Virus record (IMG/VR): IMGVR_UViG_3300044953_000377
Span: 62,001 to 126,000 of that record
From: a virus
Reading direction: 5' to 3' (one strand)
Length of the DNA stretch: 64,000 nt
Part shown: positions 53,882 to 61,500 of the stretch, one piece after another
Numbering within the stretch: the first letter of the stretch is position 1
Layout: each line of letters begins with the position of its first letter
The notes under the pieces: generated by a model
Databases searched by the model: none
The model's input: the letters and a program-made list of their open reading frames with translations, nothing else
What the model was told of the DNA's origin: nothing
Program-made: the position numbers and the translations under genes

Positions 53882-54731
53882 ATCGTGCGGGAATGATTTT
53901 GAGTCAGATCTAAATCTTAACCAGTATTGCACAACAAAATGTAGATCTCGGGATAAATTCTTCAAAATACAAAACGAGGGAAAGTCTTTTAATGTATGGA
54001 AAAAAAATTACGAGAAATACCCCGAATTTTATAATTCCCTTTCTAGTTATAAAGATAGGTATAAGAATAAGTGCTTCATCTGCGGGAAAGAATATGAAAA
54101 TTTTAGTATGTGTTGCTCTAAGGAATGTTCTTTAGCAATGAAAAATTATTCTACTTTTTTAACTACTGGATCCAATCATAATTTATCTAGGAATTCAATA
54201 TCAAGAAAGAATATGGAGAAATCTTTATATGAGAAATATGTTGTCAATAATGTTTTTTCTAGAGATGATGTTTTAAATAAGCTTAAGGAAACATGGGTTA
54301 AAAAATATGGATATATTAATCTTTCTAAGGTTGATTATATAAAAAATAAAAAAAGATCAACTGCAGAAAAAAATGGATTTTGGGCTCCTAAAGAAACGAT
54401 GGATTTAAAAAATATTTATGACGAGAACGTTTATAATATTACATGGAGTCAAATGAAAAGGTTTTCTACAATTAAATTTGGCAATGATATATGGAAAAAG
54501 ATAAATGATTCTAAAAATCTTAAACAATCTGAATGGCTTACAGTTGATCATAGATATTCAAGATCTAAAGGATTTATAGATGGTATATCTCCAGAAATAA
54601 TAGGACATATATGTAATCTTGAGATTATTAATTTCGGGGATAATCGTAAAAAAAATAGTAAATGCTCGGTTACAATGGACCAATTAATCAAGGAGATAAA
54701 TGAATTTGATAAAATAGTTTATAAAAAATGA
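53862..54731 (+). CDS. Nested HNH-like homing endonuclease of the topoisomerase split intein
   Basis: 289 residues. There are two Cys clusters that look like zinc fingers: CKSCGNDF...YCTTKC and CFICGKEY...CCSKEC. The C-terminal part shows LTVDHRYSRSKGF, then HICNLEIINFGDNRKKNSK, the order of an HNH/His-Me nuclease (Asp-His, then Asn, then basic). It overlaps the intein N fragment by 20 bases and the intein C fragment by 4 (ATGA). It would home the split intein into intein-less topoisomerase genes. Its fold differs from the nucleases nested in uvsW and polymerase. Confidence 0.75.
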   Translation: MMIKKCKSCGNDFESDLNLNQYCTTKCRSRDKFFKIQNEGKSFNVWKKNYEKYPEFYNSLSSYKDRYKNKCFICGKEYENFSMCCSKECSLAMKNYSTFLTTGSNHNLSRNSISRKNMEKSLYEKYVVNNVFSRDDVLNKLKETWVKKYGYINLSKVDYIKNKKRSTAEKNGFWAPKETMDLKNIYDENVYNITWSQMKRFSTIKFGNDIWKKINDSKNLKQSEWLTVDHRYSRSKGFIDGISPEIIGHICNLEIINFGDNRKKNSKCSVTMDQLIKEINEFDKIVYKK

Positions 54732-56050
54732 GGATAAAGAAAATTAATAGGATAAAGTTAGAATCCCCTTCTGCTTTTTATGATATTACTGTAGAAAAAT
54801 ATCACAATTTTATCATAGGTGACTCGAAAATAGTTTGTCATAATTCATCAATGGCTCAAGCAATATCCAAACTTGCGAGACCTTTTTCTTGTGCTGAACA
54901 GATATTATTGGGTGATGGATTTTTTGGAAGTCCAGTTAATCCTGTACCTTCAGCTCCTAGATATACTCAGGTAAAGATCTCCAGTAAATACAAAGATATA
55001 ATAGAAAAATATAAGGATCTAAATGTTCCCAATGAGGAGGGTGGATTTGATTGGATCCATGTTGACTATCCTGTGGGTCTTTCCACTCACATTGTTGGGA
55101 TAGCAGTTGGATATAAGTCTAATGTGCTTCCCCGAAAGCCTGAAGACATAGTTGCATACTTAACTGGAAATAAATCTAAGAAATTAAAACCATATTTTAG
55201 AGGATTTAAAGGAAAGGTAACAAAAATGGATTCTCTTAAATCTGCTTGGCTTATAGAAGGGGACACTGAAATAGATGTTACAACTAGAACATTCAAGATA
55301 AACTCTATATCACCCCTTCAGAGATATGAATCTTTTTTTATTAGGCTCAACAACATTCTGGAAAGAAAATCCCTTAATTACAAGATGGATAATTTCTCAA
55401 CTGATGAAGTTAAGATCACGATAAAGTTTAGATGCACAGATCAGGAATTTAAGGAAGTCTCAGATCTAATAGCTAAAGAAACAAAACAGATAGTTACTGA
55501 AAATATAGTTTTCGTGCGGGACGGATCAGTCTTGGAATATGATTGTATAGAAGATTATTTAGAAGACTTCATTGTACACAGGGAAAGAACTATTTTAAAA
55601 AGATATGAGAGGGATCTACTTTATCTTGACGATGAATTAGAATTCTTGGAAGCCAAGGTTAAATTTCTTATTTTTATGCAGGAAAAGAAGAGAGGTGATG
55701 ATGAGGTTTCAGCATTTCTTAGTGGTTATAAAAAGGAAATATCCAGAAGACTAGAATCCATATCTTTAATAAAGCTAACAAAAGAGGAAATAATTAAGAC
55801 AAAAGAAGAAATTAATTCCATAAAATCCGATATAAAGATTAAGAACCAAGAAATAAAGAAACAAAGGGATAGAGTTAAAGTTGTTGAAAAAGAAAATTCT
55901 TTATTAAAAAAGAAAACGACTTCAAGAACAACTTCACTCTTAGGAGAAGTAAAAGAAGAATTTCATAATGGAATAAGAATATTTGATCCAGAAGAAGAAA
56001 TAATAGAAGAAGTAGAACAAGAAAACGAATTAAATATAGAAAATGAGTAA
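54728..56050 (+). CDS. 52-C: Topoisomerase medium subunit C-terminal fragment with split-intein C half
   Basis: 440 residues. Residues 1-39 are an intein C half (FYDITVEKYHNFIIGDSKIV, then CHN) ending in Asn39. Ser40 (54845) is the +1 residue of the C-extein SSMAQAISKLARPF. The catalytic Tyr is probably in APRYTQVKI (~residue 79), matching the AARYTE region of GyrA. The C-terminal ~100 residues are coiled-coil and charged. Combined with the 70 N-terminal residues the enzyme would have ~471 residues, near T4 gp52 (442). It cuts and rejoins DNA with the large subunit of 46526. The stop overlaps the next gene by 8 bases. Confidence 0.9.
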   Translation: MRIKKINRIKLESPSAFYDITVEKYHNFIIGDSKIVCHNSSMAQAISKLARPFSCAEQILLGDGFFGSPVNPVPSAPRYTQVKISSKYKDIIEKYKDLNVPNEEGGFDWIHVDYPVGLSTHIVGIAVGYKSNVLPRKPEDIVAYLTGNKSKKLKPYFRGFKGKVTKMDSLKSAWLIEGDTEIDVTTRTFKINSISPLQRYESFFIRLNNILERKSLNYKMDNFSTDEVKITIKFRCTDQEFKEVSDLIAKETKQIVTENIVFVRDGSVLEYDCIEDYLEDFIVHRERTILKRYERDLLYLDDELEFLEAKVKFLIFMQEKKRGDDEVSAFLSGYKKEISRRLESISLIKLTKEEIIKTKEEINSIKSDIKIKNQEIKKQRDRVKVVEKENSLLKKKTTSRTTSLLGEVKEEFHNGIRIFDPEEEIIEEVEQENELNIENE

Positions 56051-56810
56051 GAAACAAGCAACTTTGAATTTTAGGATTACTAATCCTACCAATTTTATGT
56101 CTTTCCTTAAAAAATTAAAATTGGTAGACAAAAGCGTTCCTTTAGAAATAGAAGGAGGAAATTTATTTGCTAAAGTTAGAACCCCTGACAAATCTGTTTT
56201 AAAATATGTGAGCGTAGATATCAATGAAATACTGGAGGGAGACTTTCCTCCAAATAGATTAAAAATAGGTATTCTTGAGATAAGTAAGTTAATCGATGTT
56301 TTTAAATATTTTGGGCCGGAAGAAGAACTTAACTTGACAGTTGATTCCCAGTCTTATGATTCAGATCTAATCGCAACGGGATTAAAATTCTCTTCCTCAT
56401 CATTAAACATATTTGTTAAGTGTGCAGATATAAGTTTACTTGCTTATATAGACGATAATATACAAAGACAGATACATTCAACTGAAGGATCGCAAGTTAA
56501 TTTTGAAATATCAAAAGAAAACTTCCAAAAAGTATCTTTATTAACGGGAATAGAATCTAACTCTGAAGAACTACTAAATTTTGATATCGAAGAAAACGGG
56601 GTGACTATCAGAGGAAATTCATTCCAATACAATTTAATAAAAGGCAAAAAGCCTAATGGATTTTCTAGCTCTAGTGTTTATACAATCTACAAAAACCAAT
56701 TCTCTTATATAGATCAGGAAAATTCGGAGATACACTTTCATGACAATAGAATATTAGTTAAATCAACGGAATCAGATTCTATAATAGCAATAGGTTTAGT
56801 AGAGGTATAA
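56043..56810 (+). CDS. Putative sliding clamp, gp45-like
   Basis: 255 residues, all beta with two helices, ATG overlapping the previous gene. The pattern FMSFLKKLKLVDKSVPLEIE, FAKVRTPDKSVLKYVSVDIN and LEISKLIDVFKYFG resembles one clamp half. A second similar half begins near NFEISKENFQKVSLLTGIE. The gene precedes the polymerase C-terminal part by 1 base, consistent with a polymerase processivity factor. T4 gp45 has 228 residues. No unambiguous motif exists for clamps, so this is a structural-pattern and context call. Confidence 0.55.
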   Translation: MSKKQATLNFRITNPTNFMSFLKKLKLVDKSVPLEIEGGNLFAKVRTPDKSVLKYVSVDINEILEGDFPPNRLKIGILEISKLIDVFKYFGPEEELNLTVDSQSYDSDLIATGLKFSSSSLNIFVKCADISLLAYIDDNIQRQIHSTEGSQVNFEISKENFQKVSLLTGIESNSEELLNFDIEENGVTIRGNSFQYNLIKGKKPNGFSSSSVYTIYKNQFSYIDQENSEIHFHDNRILVKSTESDSIIAIGLVEV

Positions 56811-56811
56811 T

Positions 56812-57534
56812 ATGGAAGAAGTAGATTACATGTCAATGAGCTTGGAAGAGCTCAATAAAAAACTGCAGGAATATCAACAAAAATCCTCCGACTTTTATAA
56901 CACTGAACAAGGTATTAAATTAACTCTTAACAGTATATATGGAGCGACAGGAAACCAGTACTTTGCACTTTTCAATCCCGATGTAGCAGAAAGTGTAACT
57001 CTACAAGGACAGGACATATGGAGATTTGCTGAGAAGATAATTAACAAGTACTTCACCGAGATGTGGCACCTTGATAGTGAATTACACGAAAAAATGGGGG
57101 TCGCTAATGTTAGGCCTCTAAATTTAGATTTTGTTGTCTACGGGGATACTGATTCGGTTTTTTCCAGATCTAAGATAATGATAATGAATAACTTGGGTGA
57201 AAAAAAAGAAATTGAAATTGGGGAATTTTTTAATGAATTAGCTGAATCGGAGGATATTTTATTAGACGATAAGGGTAATCATATTATAGAAACAAAAGGG
57301 TTTTTCTCGCTTAATTCAATTGATGAAGAATTAAGATATTCCCCGATAAAAAAAATAATAAGACACAAAGTAAGAAAGCCTAAATGGAAAATAACTACAG
57401 AATCTGGTAAAGAAGCTATAGTAACTAATGACCACTCCTTGACTGTTTTTAGATTCGGTAAAAAAATTCATATTAAGCCTTCTGAAATAAATTTAGAAAC
57501 TGATAAAATTTTATCAGTTGATGCTGATATATAA
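56812..57534 (+). CDS. 43B-N: DNA polymerase middle fragment (motifs B and C) with split-intein N half
   Basis: 240 residues. The first 30 are the second fingers helix (LEELNKKLQEYQQKSSD). Then polymerase motif B is in TLNSIYGATGNQYF (~residue 38) and the start of motif C in FVVYGDTD (residues 107-114). Ser115 (57154) starts an intein N half of 126 residues (SVFSRSKIMI...), with block B AIVTNDHSLTVF. The C-extein resumes at 58835 with SNYINLG, which restores DTDS. The insertion point equals the pol-c intein site of archaeal B-family polymerases. The N-terminal half of the enzyme is encoded 19.6 kb upstream. Confidence 0.9.
   Translation: MEEVDYMSMSLEELNKKLQEYQQKSSDFYNTEQGIKLTLNSIYGATGNQYFALFNPDVAESVTLQGQDIWRFAEKIINKYFTEMWHLDSELHEKMGVANVRPLNLDFVVYGDTDSVFSRSKIMIMNNLGEKKEIEIGEFFNELAESEDILLDDKGNHIIETKGFFSLNSIDEELRYSPIKKIIRHKVRKPKWKITTESGKEAIVTNDHSLTVFRFGKKIHIKPSEINLETDKILSVDADI
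57526..57534 (+). promoter_or_regulatory. GATATATAA motif overlapping the polymerase intein-N stop
   Basis: Asp-Ile-stop of the intein half forms the motif, 17 bases before the nested endonuclease ATG (57552). Confidence 0.5.
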
Positions 57535-57551
57535 TATATAAAAAATATTAT

Positions 57552-58694
57552 ATGGAGACGCAAATATTGAAGTCGTTGGTTAAAAGGTATAATAAAGAAA
57601 GAACCCGTGAAAATTGGGATCTTTTAGAAACTCATATAGAGGATAAGCATTTTTGTAAGGACTGTGGTGGATCTATATTTTATGAGAATTCGGTAATTAG
57701 AGTTTCTAGGGAAGGTTCTTTATATTATGATCCTACTATGACCTCTTGTAAAACATATAAAAAAATAGAGGATAGTATTTACTATCTAAATGTTTGTCGG
57801 GATTGTATTGGTAAGAAGTTCCCAGAATATCTTAAAATGAATCGATCCAGAGTTTTCAATGTGATGAATAAAATTACTATATACGCTTTTGATATTCCAG
57901 AATATGAGGCTAAAAAATTTACCAAAACCACTGCAGTAACGCTAGAAAACTTAACTAATAAATATGGAGAATCAGAGGGATTAAAAAGATGGGAAAGATA
58001 TAGAAAATTACAATCTCTAACAAATACTTTTGAATACAAGAAAGAAAAATATGGGTGGGGAGAAAAAGAATTCAACGATTTTAATAAATCACGTGCAGTT
58101 ACTCTTAAAAATATGATTAAAAAATATGGGGAAGAGAAGGGGGTCCGCATTTTTAATGAATACCTAGAAAAACAAAAGGTCAACGGAAAATCAATTTCTT
58201 GGTTCTTAGAAAAACACGGGGAGGAGATAGGTAGAAGAATTTTTAAAGAAATGCTACAAGGTAAGCTAAAAGGCATTAACTGTGTTGTAAATTCTAAACC
58301 AGCGGGAGAATTTTTTGCTAGAATTGAAAATCTTCTTGAAGATAGATTTGAAATTTATTATTTTAATAAAAATTTCGAATTTGAAGTTGTAATAGAAGAA
58401 ATCGGAAATGTTTATTATCTCGATTTTTTTATTAAAGAATTAAATGTTTGTATAGAATTTTTCAGTGATTATTACCATGCTAATCCAAAAAAATATAAAG
58501 ATCCTGAGGCACTAATTAAATTTTCTAGGATTCATAAGGTTTCTGAAATTTGGGATAGGGATAAAAAAAGAATTCAAAATCTTGAAAAATATAAAGCAAT
58601 AAAAACTATAGTAGTTTGGGAATCCGACTATTATAAAAACAAAGATAACGAGGATTTTTACAAGAAAATAATTAAACAATGTATAGAGAAATAG
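57552..58694 (+). CDS. Nested VSR-like homing endonuclease of the polymerase split intein
   Basis: 380 residues. A Cys pair CKDCGGSIF and a later CRDCIGKKFP suggest a zinc-binding N-terminal part. The middle has repeats of the form NKYGESEGLKRWERY and KKYGEEKGVRIFNEY, DNA-binding-like modules also seen in the protein at 45270. The C-terminal ~110 residues form a VSR/EDxHD-like nuclease: VYYLDFFIKELNVCIEFFSD, IWDRDKKRIQNLEKYKAIKT, IVVWESDY. It overlaps the C-terminal polymerase fragment by 16 bases. It would drive homing of this intein. Confidence 0.75.
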   Translation: METQILKSLVKRYNKERTRENWDLLETHIEDKHFCKDCGGSIFYENSVIRVSREGSLYYDPTMTSCKTYKKIEDSIYYLNVCRDCIGKKFPEYLKMNRSRVFNVMNKITIYAFDIPEYEAKKFTKTTAVTLENLTNKYGESEGLKRWERYRKLQSLTNTFEYKKEKYGWGEKEFNDFNKSRAVTLKNMIKKYGEEKGVRIFNEYLEKQKVNGKSISWFLEKHGEEIGRRIFKEMLQGKLKGINCVVNSKPAGEFFARIENLLEDRFEIYYFNKNFEFEVVIEEIGNVYYLDFFIKELNVCIEFFSDYYHANPKKYKDPEALIKFSRIHKVSEIWDRDKKRIQNLEKYKAIKTIVVWESDYYKNKDNEDFYKKIIKQCIEK

Positions 58695-59662
58695 AGTACC
58701 AATCAAAATTTGAAAAGATTAAATCGTGTGAATGTATTGGTGAGTTCGAGAATGATTATGTTTACGATTTAGAGATTGACGAGGAGGGATATGACAATCA
58801 AACTTTCTTTGCTAATCACATTTTAGTTCATAATTCCAATTACATAAATCTTGGTGCTGTTATGGATTCTTGTGAATTTGATTATGATCCTTTTGATTTT
58901 GTAAAAAATTTAAATGACTATAGACTTAAGGACTATATAAAGAAGTGCTATGACATCTATGCTAAAAAATGGAATACTGAGAACTATCAAGACTTTGAAC
59001 TGGAAAGTTTATCTTATGCAGGTATATTCTTAGGAAAAAAGAAATACGTACTTCACATAGCTTGGGAAGACCCAAACAAGGATCTATTTCCCAAGCTATC
59101 TAAAATTAAATCAACCGGTATAGAACTAGCTCAAGGAGGTACTGCTCCTTTTGCAAGGGAAAAACTTACTTTCCTTCTTAGACACATATTTGAAAAGGGT
59201 AAAGGGTTTGATATTAGGGAATTTGTAAAGATACTGAAGGATATCAAGAATGAATTCAAAGTACAAAGTCCAGATCAAATATCAATAGGTACTTCAGTTA
59301 ACAATATAGAAAATTTCATAGTAAATGATACAAGTAAATTAGAAGTTGCTAAGGGATGTCCAATGCACGTTAGAGCTGCTGGGTATCATAACTATATCTT
59401 GAATAATTCTAAACACAAAGCAAAGTACAGCTTGATAAGATCCTCGGAGAAGATAAAATACTATTACGTTAAAGTTAACAAAGAAAGGGAGAATAACGTA
59501 TTCGGATATCTTAATGGTTCTTATCCCTACGAGTTTGCTCCCCCGGTCGATTTTGACGAGCAGTTTAATCGTGTTATCCTGGATCCAATAAATAGATTCA
59601 TTGAAGCTATGGGATATACCCCACTTTCTCCTAATCTTTTACTAGTTAGAGCTCTTTTTTAA
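58679..59662 (+). CDS. 43B-C: DNA polymerase C-terminal fragment with split-intein C half
   Basis: 327 residues. Residues 1-52 are the intein C half (YVYDLEIDEEGYDNQTFF, then ANHILVHN) ending with Asn52. Ser53 (58835) is the +1 residue. The C-extein carries the rest of the palm and the thumb: FLGKKKYVLHIAWEDPN (the KKRY-like motif), TGIELAQGGTAPFAR, and a C-terminal end LLLVRALF that may be the clamp-binding peptide. Summed over the three fragments (468 + 114 + 275) the polymerase would be about 857 residues, near T4 gp43 (898). Activity needs both protein splicing and non-covalent pairing. Confidence 0.9.
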   Translation: MYREIEYQSKFEKIKSCECIGEFENDYVYDLEIDEEGYDNQTFFANHILVHNSNYINLGAVMDSCEFDYDPFDFVKNLNDYRLKDYIKKCYDIYAKKWNTENYQDFELESLSYAGIFLGKKKYVLHIAWEDPNKDLFPKLSKIKSTGIELAQGGTAPFAREKLTFLLRHIFEKGKGFDIREFVKILKDIKNEFKVQSPDQISIGTSVNNIENFIVNDTSKLEVAKGCPMHVRAAGYHNYILNNSKHKAKYSLIRSSEKIKYYYVKVNKERENNVFGYLNGSYPYEFAPPVDFDEQFNRVILDPINRFIEAMGYTPLSPNLLLVRALF

Positions 59663-59716
59663 TTCTTTGTATATTATTTTTTTAATGTTTTTTTATGCTT
59701 CTAGTTGGATACATAA

Positions 59717-59725
59717 GATATATAA
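59717..59725 (+). promoter_or_regulatory. GATATATAA motif, candidate phage promoter
   Basis: Located 54 bases after the polymerase stop and 10 bases before the ATG at 59736. Confidence 0.45.
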
Positions 59726-59735
59726 AAAAGTAAAG

Positions 59736-60107
59736 ATGTTTAAAAGAATAAAAAATTTCTCCGATTTTGTTAATGAGTCATACAGTCCTTCAGGTATAAA
59801 TGAAGGTTTCGTTTCAGCAATTAAAGACTATGCAAAAAGATTTTTCGGATGGACCGGGAAATTTTTAAAAAGTATAGTTGATGGATTAATACCTCCTTTT
59901 GCTTGGTTACAAAAAGAGAAGATCATTCCTTCTGTATTTGTTTATTTTACAGATACTAATGCAGATATGCCAGATCCTAGCATGTATAACATTAGAAAAT
60001 ATGCTAAGAAGACAATATGGTTTGTTTGTTCGCCTAAACTATACAATAATCCTCCATTTGGTAAGGTATTATATGTTCCTTTAGCAGGTATAGCTGGTGG
60101 AAAATAA
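59736..60107 (+). CDS. Tagged fusion of a MoxR-like leader and a VWA C-terminal fragment (123 aa)
   Basis: Start set at ATG 59736 (MFKRIKNFSDFVNESYSPSG). The first ~60 residues resemble the leader of the MoxR ATPase at 30169: the tag, then GF and an amphipathic basic stretch. From about residue 66 PSVFVYFTDTNADMPDP continues as the last part of the VWA protein at 29130 (PTVFIYFTDGEADFPSE), including the aromatic -CIW/-TIW strand. The VWA MIDAS DxSxS is not included. It looks like a recombined or duplicated relic placed far from the original trio; it may be a decoy or adaptor. Confidence 0.65.
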   Translation: MFKRIKNFSDFVNESYSPSGINEGFVSAIKDYAKRFFGWTGKFLKSIVDGLIPPFAWLQKEKIIPSVFVYFTDTNADMPDPSMYNIRKYAKKTIWFVCSPKLYNNPPFGKVLYVPLAGIAGGK

Positions 60108-60117
60108 AAGTAAGTAG

Positions 60118-60984
60118 ATGAAAAAAATAGTAAGCTTTAAATTATTCGAAAATGGTAAATTTGACTACAATGATCTTTTTTTAAGAAAAGATTATAAAAA
60201 GCATCTTGAGTTTTCATTAAGAGGTGAAGCTAAGTGTAACGAGGATAAAGATTTTGTTAGATGGTGTGCTTATAAAGCATACACAAATTCTATATTAGAA
60301 ATGAATCCTCCTAGTAGTGTAATTGATTCATTTGACATTGAGAAAAAAACACCATTCCCTGATGGATTATTAACATCATTCAATTTTAACAAGGAGATAA
60401 GCATGGATTCTAGTCTAGGTACAAAAAGTGTAGCTTGGTTTATAAAAAACTTCCTAGAGGAAAAAATAAAAAGAATACCTCCAGTAAATTCTGCAGTAAC
60501 AATGGAAGTTAAAGAAGCTATAGCTTCTGCTGTACATGAATCTATAAAGAATGTGATAAACGAAATATTCTTACCTTCTAATATTAGTAATATTCAAAAA
60601 TTAAAATATCTAGACTATTTAAAAAAATACACTAAGGAGAATTATTATAATTCATTAGGAGTGGACGATCTTGTTATTAATGAGCTGGATAAAAACTTCA
60701 AAATGGCTTCAGATCTTTATAAAGGAATTGAATTCTCTACTGATCTAGGAAAAAGAATATTTAATTTTATTAAGATATTTTCTATCCATAATATGGAATA
60801 TTTTAAAAATATTCCACTCCCTGAGAGAATGGCAAATTATGTAGTTTTATACTTCAGAGAATCTGAAGATTCATTTAAAGCTGCAGACGAACTTAGAAAA
60901 TCTAATGTGGGGATATATAACAGAATAAAAGATCTTTTACCTAATATAGACACTGCTGCAGATTTAGGGGATCTAGGATTTTAA
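60118..60984 (+). CDS. Tagged protein of unknown function (288 aa)
   Basis: MKKIVSFKLFENGKFDYND has a tag start close to that of the minus-strand gene 35442-35747. The remaining ~275 residues are helical, moderately charged, with no Cys cluster or catalytic motif. The predicted cut would be after Glu11. It is followed by a ferritin-like protein after 19 bases. It is probably a head-internal protein if the tag functions. Confidence 0.55.
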   Translation: MKKIVSFKLFENGKFDYNDLFLRKDYKKHLEFSLRGEAKCNEDKDFVRWCAYKAYTNSILEMNPPSSVIDSFDIEKKTPFPDGLLTSFNFNKEISMDSSLGTKSVAWFIKNFLEEKIKRIPPVNSAVTMEVKEAIASAVHESIKNVINEIFLPSNISNIQKLKYLDYLKKYTKENYYNSLGVDDLVINELDKNFKMASDLYKGIEFSTDLGKRIFNFIKIFSIHNMEYFKNIPLPERMANYVVLYFRESEDSFKAADELRKSNVGIYNRIKDLLPNIDTAADLGDLGF

Positions 60985-61003
60985 AAATAAATAAAACAAA
61001 AAA

Positions 61004-61450
61004 ATGACTTTCGACGAATTCAAAGACAAAGGAACAGAATTAAAAATGGACCTAGATATGGTTACAAGAAAAACCAAATCTTTAGGATCATCATCTGATA
61101 TTGATGATCATTTCATAAACCTTCTTTTATTCCAAGCACAGCTTAAAATAATGCACTGGGGTACAGAATCATATGCTGAACATAATGCCTTCGGATCTAC
61201 ATATGTAAGTATTGATGAAGGCTTAGATGCTTTAGTAGAATCATATCAAGGATATCACGGAAGAATAGATTTCGGGTGTGAATGTGAGTTTATAAGTTTT
61301 AAAAACGTTGAGTGCGACTCTTGGCTTAATTCTATGCTAGAATGTCTAGATAACTTAAGAGGAATGTTAAAAGAATCAGATTTACAAAATCTTATTGATG
61401 AGTTAATAGCAGCAGTTTCTAAACTTAAATATCTATTAACCCTTAAATAA
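61004..61450 (+). CDS. Ferritin-like/Dps-like small protein (DUF5856-like, 148 aa)
   Basis: ATG after an A-rich leader. Four-helix pattern: HFINLLLFQAQLKIMHWGTE (~residue 37), SYAEHNAFGSTYVSIDEGLD and LDALVESYQGYHGRID, then a C-terminal helix. The His/Glu/Asp positions in the first two helices (LKIMHW, AEH, DEGLD) resemble ferroxidase or Dps-type metal sites. Similar DUF5856-type proteins occur in T4-like phages. Possible roles are metal binding or DNA protection; none is proven. Confidence 0.6.
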   Translation: MTFDEFKDKGTELKMDLDMVTRKTKSLGSSSDIDDHFINLLLFQAQLKIMHWGTESYAEHNAFGSTYVSIDEGLDALVESYQGYHGRIDFGCECEFISFKNVECDSWLNSMLECLDNLRGMLKESDLQNLIDELIAAVSKLKYLLTLK

Positions 61451-61455
61451 CATTT

Positions 61456-61483
61456 TTTGATTGGTGGTATTTTTGTACCTTTG
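61456..61483 (+). promoter_or_regulatory. Bacteroidota-type promoter candidate (TTTG ... TACCTTTG)
   Basis: TTTG at 61456-61459 and TACCTTTG at 61476-61483 are separated by 16 bases. This approximates the -33 TTTG / -7 TAnnTTTG host consensus, slightly short in spacing. It lies 17 bases before the ATG at 61501. A likely early or host-RNA-polymerase promoter. Confidence 0.5.
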
Positions 61484-61500
61484 TTAAAACATTGTACACT

